NCBI RefSeq assembly: GCF_014656295.1 | Contig: NZ_BNCD01000001.1 | Coordinates: 682,001 to 746,000, forward strand | Length of the DNA: 64,000 bases | From: Streptomyces sulfonofaciens | Lineage (GTDB): Bacteria > Actinomycetota > Actinomycetes > Streptomycetales > Streptomycetaceae | Direction of reading: 5' to 3' | Part shown: positions 60,215 through 64,000 of the stretch, piece by piece | How positions within the stretch are numbered: the first letter of the stretch is position 1 | Layout of the letters: each line of letters opens with the position of its first letter | Notes under the pieces: model-generated | The model's database searches: none | Seen by the model: only the letters and a program-made list of their open reading frames with translations | What the model was told of the DNA's origin: nothing | Position numbers and translations under genes: made by a program

Positions 60215-60544
60215 GGTATCGACCCTAACCAGCCCGGCGTTCGGCCGCGATGGTGCCTCGTCCGCTCACGGGCGCCTCGCCGGCCCGGCCCGGGTCACGG
60301 GGCGTCGTCGGTTCGGGGTTGCCTTGTCGGTTCGGCTCGGCGTGGACGTGCCTTGTGCCTCGTCGGTTCGGGGTTGCCCTGTCGGCTCGGCCCGGCCCAC
60401 GGGGCTTTGTCGGTTCGGCTCGGGCCTCATCGGCTCGGCTCGACCCGGCTCGGGGATGCCTCGTCGACCCGGCTCACGGAGCTTCGTCGGCCCATGGAGC
60501 TTCGTCGGCTCACGGAGCTTCGTCCGGTCACGGGCCCCGTCGGC
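60215..60544. repeat. Degenerate tandem repeats between PrsW and trmB
   Basis: The 330-bp spacer is made of variants of CTTGTCGGTTCGGCTCGG and, from 60478, GAGCTTCGTCGGCTCACG. Both flanking genes point left, so this is the leader of the PrsW gene and the 3' flank of trmB. No gene seen. Confidence 0.6.
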
Positions 60545-61348
60545 TCACTCGGGCCCGGCCGTGTTCTCCGCCGCCTCGGCCGCGGTGCGGCGGAACATCA
60601 GGTCGTGCACCACGTGCCCCTTCTCGACGCCCTGCTCCTCGAAACGCGTCCTGGGACGGAACGGGGGACGCGGCGCGTAGCCGCCGTCGGCCTGGGTGTT
60701 CTCGAAGCCGGGGTGGGCGCTCAGCACGTCGAGCATCTGCTCCGCGTACGGTTCCCAGTCCGTGGCGCAGTGCACCAGCGCGCCCGGTTTGAGGCGGGTC
60801 GCGGCGAGGGTCAGGAACGCGGGCTGGATCAGGCGCCGCTTGTGGTGCCGCTTCTTCGGCCAGGGATCGGGGAAGTACACGCGCAGGCCGTCCAGGGACG
60901 CAGGCGCGAGCATGGTGCGCAGCAGGATGACGGCGTCGCCGTTGGCCACCCGGACGTTCGTCAGGCCGTACCGCTCGGCGAGCGCGAGCAGGTTGCCCTG
61001 GCCGGGGGTGTGCACGTCGACGGCGAGGATGCCGGTGCCCGGGTCGTCGGCGGCCATCCGAGCGGTGGTCTCGCCCATGCCGAAGCCGATCTCCATGACG
61101 ACCGGACGGCCCTCGAAGAGCGCCTCCAGGTCGAGGACGTGCGATCCGTCGACGTCGAAGCCCCAGGTCGGCCAGAGCCTCCTGAGCGCTCCCGCCTGTC
61201 CCGCGGTGACGCGGCTGCGACGCGGCTGGAAACTCCGGATCCGCCGCTCGAAACGGGTTCCCGCAGGGTCGGGGGAGGGGCCGGTGCCGGCGGGGAACAT
61301 GCGCTTGCGGTCGGGTCGCCCGGGGCCGGATTCGTCGTGCTGTGACAC
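60545..61348 (-). CDS. trmB: tRNA (guanine-N7-)-methyltransferase
   Basis: This 267-residue protein starts at GTG 61348 (VSQHDESGPGRPDRK). The SAM-binding motif is VVMEIGFGMGETTARM, and LRVYFPDPWPKKRHHKRRLI is the family hallmark. It methylates G46 in the tRNA variable loop. The N-terminal 60 residues are an actinobacterial-style basic extension (RIRSFQPRRSRVTAGQ). Monocistronic as seen. Confidence 0.95.
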   Translation of the reverse strand: MSQHDESGPGRPDRKRMFPAGTGPSPDPAGTRFERRIRSFQPRRSRVTAGQAGALRRLWPTWGFDVDGSHVLDLEALFEGRPVVMEIGFGMGETTARMAADDPGTGILAVDVHTPGQGNLLALAERYGLTNVRVANGDAVILLRTMLAPASLDGLRVYFPDPWPKKRHHKRRLIQPAFLTLAATRLKPGALVHCATDWEPYAEQMLDVLSAHPGFENTQADGGYAPRPPFRPRTRFEEQGVEKGHVVHDLMFRRTAAEAAENTAGPE

Positions 61349-61512
61349 AGTGCGTCGATTGTACGGAGGGGTGGGGCGTGCGGAGGAGTGGGGCCGTGCG
61401 GTGGGGCGGGGCCTGCCAGGGGGCGGGGGCTGTGTGCCCATGTCCGTGCGGTGGGGCCGGGGCCCGTTCGGGCGGTGGGAATGGCCGTCGACAGTCGGCC
61501 GTCGGCCGGTGC

Positions 61513-62715
61513 TCAGGTGCCGGACAGCGCCCGCAGCGCCCTGCGGGCCACCTCCCGTCCGATGGGCAGCGACGCGGTCGCCGCGGGTGACGGCGCGTTC
61601 AGCACGTGGACCGTGCGCACCGCCTCCCGTATCAGGAAGTCGTCCACCAGGGTGCCGTCCCGCAGCACCGCCTGGGCGCGGACGCCCGCCGCGGTGGGCA
61701 CCAGGTCGTCCGCCTCGACCTCCGGCAGCAGCCGGCGCACCGCCTCCGCGAACGCCCGGGGGGACACCGAGCGCCGCAGCTCCCCGGCCCCGTACCGCCA
61801 GTGGCGGCGGGCGATGCGCCAGGAGCCGGGCCAGGCGAGCGTGGCGGCCAGCTCACGGGGCCGGACGGTCGCCCACCCGTACCCCTCGCGGGCGAGCGCC
61901 GGGACCGCGTTGGGGCCGATGTGCACGCCGCCGTCGATGCCGCGGGTGAGGTGGACGCCGAGGAAGGGGAACGCCGGGTCGGGCACCGGATACACCAGGC
62001 CGCGCACCAGCTCGGGCCGGGCCAGCTCGTAGTACTCGCCGCGGAAGGGGACGATCCGCATCCCGGGCTCGTCACCCGCGAGGCGGGCCACCTCGTCGCA
62101 GTGCAGCCCCGCGCAGTTGACCAGCACCCGGCCGCGCAGTACCGCGCCGTCCGAGGTGCGCACCGCCACACCGCGCTCCGGGCGGCGGTCGATGCGCGTC
62201 ACCCGCGCGCCGTAGCGGATGCGTGCTCCGGATGCCTCCGCGAGGTGGCGCCCGACCTGCTGGTAGTCGCAGACGCCGGTGGTGGCGACATGGATGGCGG
62301 CGAGGCCGCGCACGTGCGGCTCGTACTCGGCGATCTGCGCGGGGCCCAGCTCCCGCACGGGAATGCCGTTCTCCCTGCCGCGCTGGACGAGGGCGTGCAG
62401 GCGCGGCAGCTCACCGCGCTCGGTGGCGACGATCAGCTTGCCGGTCTGGGCGTGCGGGATGTCGTACTCGGCGCAGAACTTCTGCATCTCCGCGGCGCCG
62501 CGCACCGCGTACCGCGCCTTCAGCGAGCCGGGCCGGTAGTAGATGCCGCTGTGGATGACGCCGCTGTTGCGCCCGGTCTGGTGGCGCGCGGGACCCTGCT
62601 CCTTCTCCAGGACCGTCACCCGTGTGCCGGGCGCGGCGCGCGTGAGCGCGTACGCGGTCGACAGGCCGACGATCCCGCCGCCGATCACCAGCACGTCGCA
62701 GTCGGTCTGCGCCAC
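61513..62715 (-). CDS. lhgO: L-2-hydroxyglutarate oxidase (LhgO-type FAD enzyme)
   Basis: This 400-residue DAO-superfamily flavoenzyme starts at GTG 62715 with GGAGG 7 nt upstream. The FAD motif is DVLVIGGGIVGLSTAYALTR. ARHQTGRNSGVIHSGIYYRP and LHCDEVARLAGDEP match LhgO, as do PFRGEYYELARPELVRGLVY and the C-terminal NAPSPAATASLPIGREVA. It would oxidise L-2-hydroxyglutarate to 2-oxoglutarate, passing electrons to the respiratory chain. Specificity inside the family is inferred. Confidence 0.9.
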   Translation of the reverse strand: MAQTDCDVLVIGGGIVGLSTAYALTRAAPGTRVTVLEKEQGPARHQTGRNSGVIHSGIYYRPGSLKARYAVRGAAEMQKFCAEYDIPHAQTGKLIVATERGELPRLHALVQRGRENGIPVRELGPAQIAEYEPHVRGLAAIHVATTGVCDYQQVGRHLAEASGARIRYGARVTRIDRRPERGVAVRTSDGAVLRGRVLVNCAGLHCDEVARLAGDEPGMRIVPFRGEYYELARPELVRGLVYPVPDPAFPFLGVHLTRGIDGGVHIGPNAVPALAREGYGWATVRPRELAATLAWPGSWRIARRHWRYGAGELRRSVSPRAFAEAVRRLLPEVEADDLVPTAAGVRAQAVLRDGTLVDDFLIREAVRTVHVLNAPSPAATASLPIGREVARRALRALSGT

Positions 62716-62982
62716 GCGTCCACCTCCCACGTCCGATAGTGCACTGCACCGCTGACGACGCGCTCAAACCCCTGAACGGGCCCGTGGTGCGCCCCGCAGC
62801 ACACCGGACCGCCCGGACCGCCGCCGGACCGCCCCTCCCGCCCCTCCCGCCCGGGCCGCCAGGGCGGCGGGAGTCGCGCGGGTGCCGCGGGCGCGCCGGG
62901 CGGCGGGAGCCCGCCGGGGGCCGGCCGGCCCGCCGGGACGGTCACCGGCGGGCGGGGGCCGGGGCCCCGCGCCGGCCGGCGG

Positions 62983-64000
62983 TCAGGCCGGTGCCATGAG
63001 CAGCGGGCGGGCCCGCTCGCGCAGCTCCACCACCCGCGGCTCGTCCCCGTACGGCTCCAGGCGGTGCAGCAGGTCCTTCACGTACTCGGTGGTACGCGCC
63101 GACGAGATCCGCCCGGCCACCTCCACGGCCCGCACGCCCTGCTCGCACGCCGCGTCCAGGTTCCCCGACTCCAGCTCGGCGACCGCGGAGACCACCAGGC
63201 GCAGCCCGTGCGAGCGCACGTACTCCTCGGTGGGCCGGGACAGGGCGTGCTCGGTGAAGCGCCGCACCTGGCGGGGGGCCTTCAGATCCCGGTAGCACTC
63301 CGCCGCGTCGGCCGCGAACCGGTCGTACGAGTAGAAGCCCAGCCAGGACGGGTCGTTGTCGCCCTCGCGGGACCGCTCCAGCCAGCCCTCGGCGGCCCGC
63401 AGCGCGGCACCGGCCGCCTGGGCGTCGCCCGCGCGCGCGTGGGCACGTGCCTCGACGAGCCGGAAGAAGCTCATGGTGCGGGCCGTGGCCAGGCCGCGGT
63501 TGCGCTCCAGGGCCGCCTGGGCGAGGTCCACGCCTTCGTCGCCGAAGCCCCGGTAGGTGGCCTGCAACGACATCGACGCCAGTACGTAGCCGCCGAGTGG
63601 GACGTCCGCGGCGGCCCGGGCCAGGCGCAGCGCCTGGATGTAGTAGCGCTGCGCGGCCTCCTGCTGGCCGGTGTCGAAGGCCATCCAGCCGGCCAGCCGG
63701 GTCAGCTCGGCACTGGCGCCGAAGAGGGCGCGGCCCACCTCGTCCGAGTACGAGGCGAGCAGCAGCGGGGCCGCTTCCACCCGCAGGCATTCGGGCACCA
63801 TGGAGGAGCGCCAGTCGCCGCCCCCGTACTTGGAGTCCCAGCGCCGGGCGTCCTCGGCCGCCTCCCGCAGCTTGCGTACGTCGCTGTGGCCGACCTTCAG
63901 CGGACCACCGGCCCCCAGGGGCCCGGCGTTGCGCTCCACCGAACTGTCGGCCGGGGTTATCAGCCAGCGTGAGGCGGGCGTCGCATACGCACTGACCGCG
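62983..64000 (-). CDS. TPR-type transcriptional regulator (NsdA-like), 3' part
   Basis: The reading frame enters from the right edge, so the N-terminal DNA-binding part is outside the window. The visible 338 residues include [60 protein letters not shown] and [20 protein letters not shown], a series of tetratricopeptide-like helix pairs. This closely resembles the long conserved Streptomyces regulators related to NsdA, which affect development and antibiotic production. The C-terminus ends [10 protein letters not shown]. Confidence 0.8.
   Translation of the reverse strand, partial: AVSAYATPASRWLITPADSSVERNAGPLGAGGPLKVGHSDVRKLREAAEDARRWDSKYGGGDWRSSMVPECLRVEAAPLLLASYSDEVGRALFGASAELTRLAGWMAFDTGQQEAAQRYYIQALRLARAAADVPLGGYVLASMSLQATYRGFGDEGVDLAQAALERNRGLATARTMSFFRLVEARAHARAGDAQAAGAALRAAEGWLERSREGDNDPSWLGFYSYDRFAADAAECYRDLKAPRQVRRFTEHALSRPTEEYVRSHGLRLVVSAVAELESGNLDAACEQGVRAVEVAGRISSARTTEYVKDLLHRLEPYGDEPRVVELRERARPLLMAPA

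Overview
The window is chromosomal DNA of a Streptomyces or a close relative. The evidence is very high GC with third-position bias, GTG starts, a cvn conservon (sensor-like ATPase, roadblock protein, DUF742 protein, GTPase), SpoIIE-type phosphatases, a c-di-AMP (ydaO-type) riboswitch ahead of a cell-wall hydrolase, and actinobacterial housekeeping genes (dcd, trmB, a DEAD-box helicase, a PrsW-family protease). Six tRNA genes are present: Gly-CCC, a Glu-TTC/Asp-GTC/Phe-GAA cluster, Lys-TTT and initiator Met-CAT.

Layout. 1-6.1 kb: the 5' end of a leftward gene, a SigE-family sigma factor with a small membrane partner, and a three-gene sugar-transfer cluster (GT2-GtrA fusion plus two PIG-V-like membrane glycosyltransferases). 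6.1-15.0 kb: accessory DNA bordered on the right by tRNA-Gly, whose 3' end faces it. This part carries a GYD protein, orphan immunity-like genes, the cut-off tail of an RHS toxin with its cognate immunity gene, a broken IS481-type element, a low-GC two-gene AAA+ ATPase/HEPN-like module, a 102-bp palindromic element, and an ATP-binding/NUDIX/GntR group. 15.0-37.1 kb: mostly core genes (dcd with a phosphoribosyltransferase, Yip1-like protein, FG-GAP protein, large Fe-S oxidoreductase, phosphatase, tRNAs, metallophosphoesterase, zincin, lipoprotein, helicase, permease, DUF5954 protein). 37.5-40.5 kb: a decayed element inserted at tRNA-Lys, flanked by a 35-bp imperfect direct repeat and holding an integrase fossil, a collagen-like phage fragment, a secreted protein and a flavoprotein. 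40.8-50.9 kb: an osmoprotectant-type ABC transporter whose binding-protein gene is separated from it by the cvn operon. 51.1-64.0 kb: a HAL/PAL-fold protein lacking the canonical MIO triad, initiator tRNA, a second SpoIIE-type phosphatase, riboswitch plus M23 peptidase, aldo/keto reductase, PrsW protease, trmB, an L-2-hydroxyglutarate oxidase-like enzyme and the 3' part of a TPR-type regulator.

The best candidate for an undescribed system is the module at 9776-12302. It encodes a P-loop ATPase with a C-terminal zinc ribbon and a HEPN-like protein carrying an R-x4-H motif. The two genes overlap by 8 nt, have a clearly lower GC content than their surroundings and each contains a bldA-type TTA codon. 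They sit beside toxin/immunity debris and an IS remnant. This looks like a transferred defence or abortive-infection pair whose translation may depend on development; the function is inference.

A second theme is unstable intergenic DNA. Many spacers consist of short tandem repeats, and some repeat the end of the neighbouring gene: copies of a HAL-like stop-codon region, and a 54-nt perfect palindrome that includes the last codons of the ABC binding protein. A fossil of a gntR gene (6634-6808) matches the intact gntR at 14090-14878 and has been read antisense into the C-terminus of a neighbouring gene.
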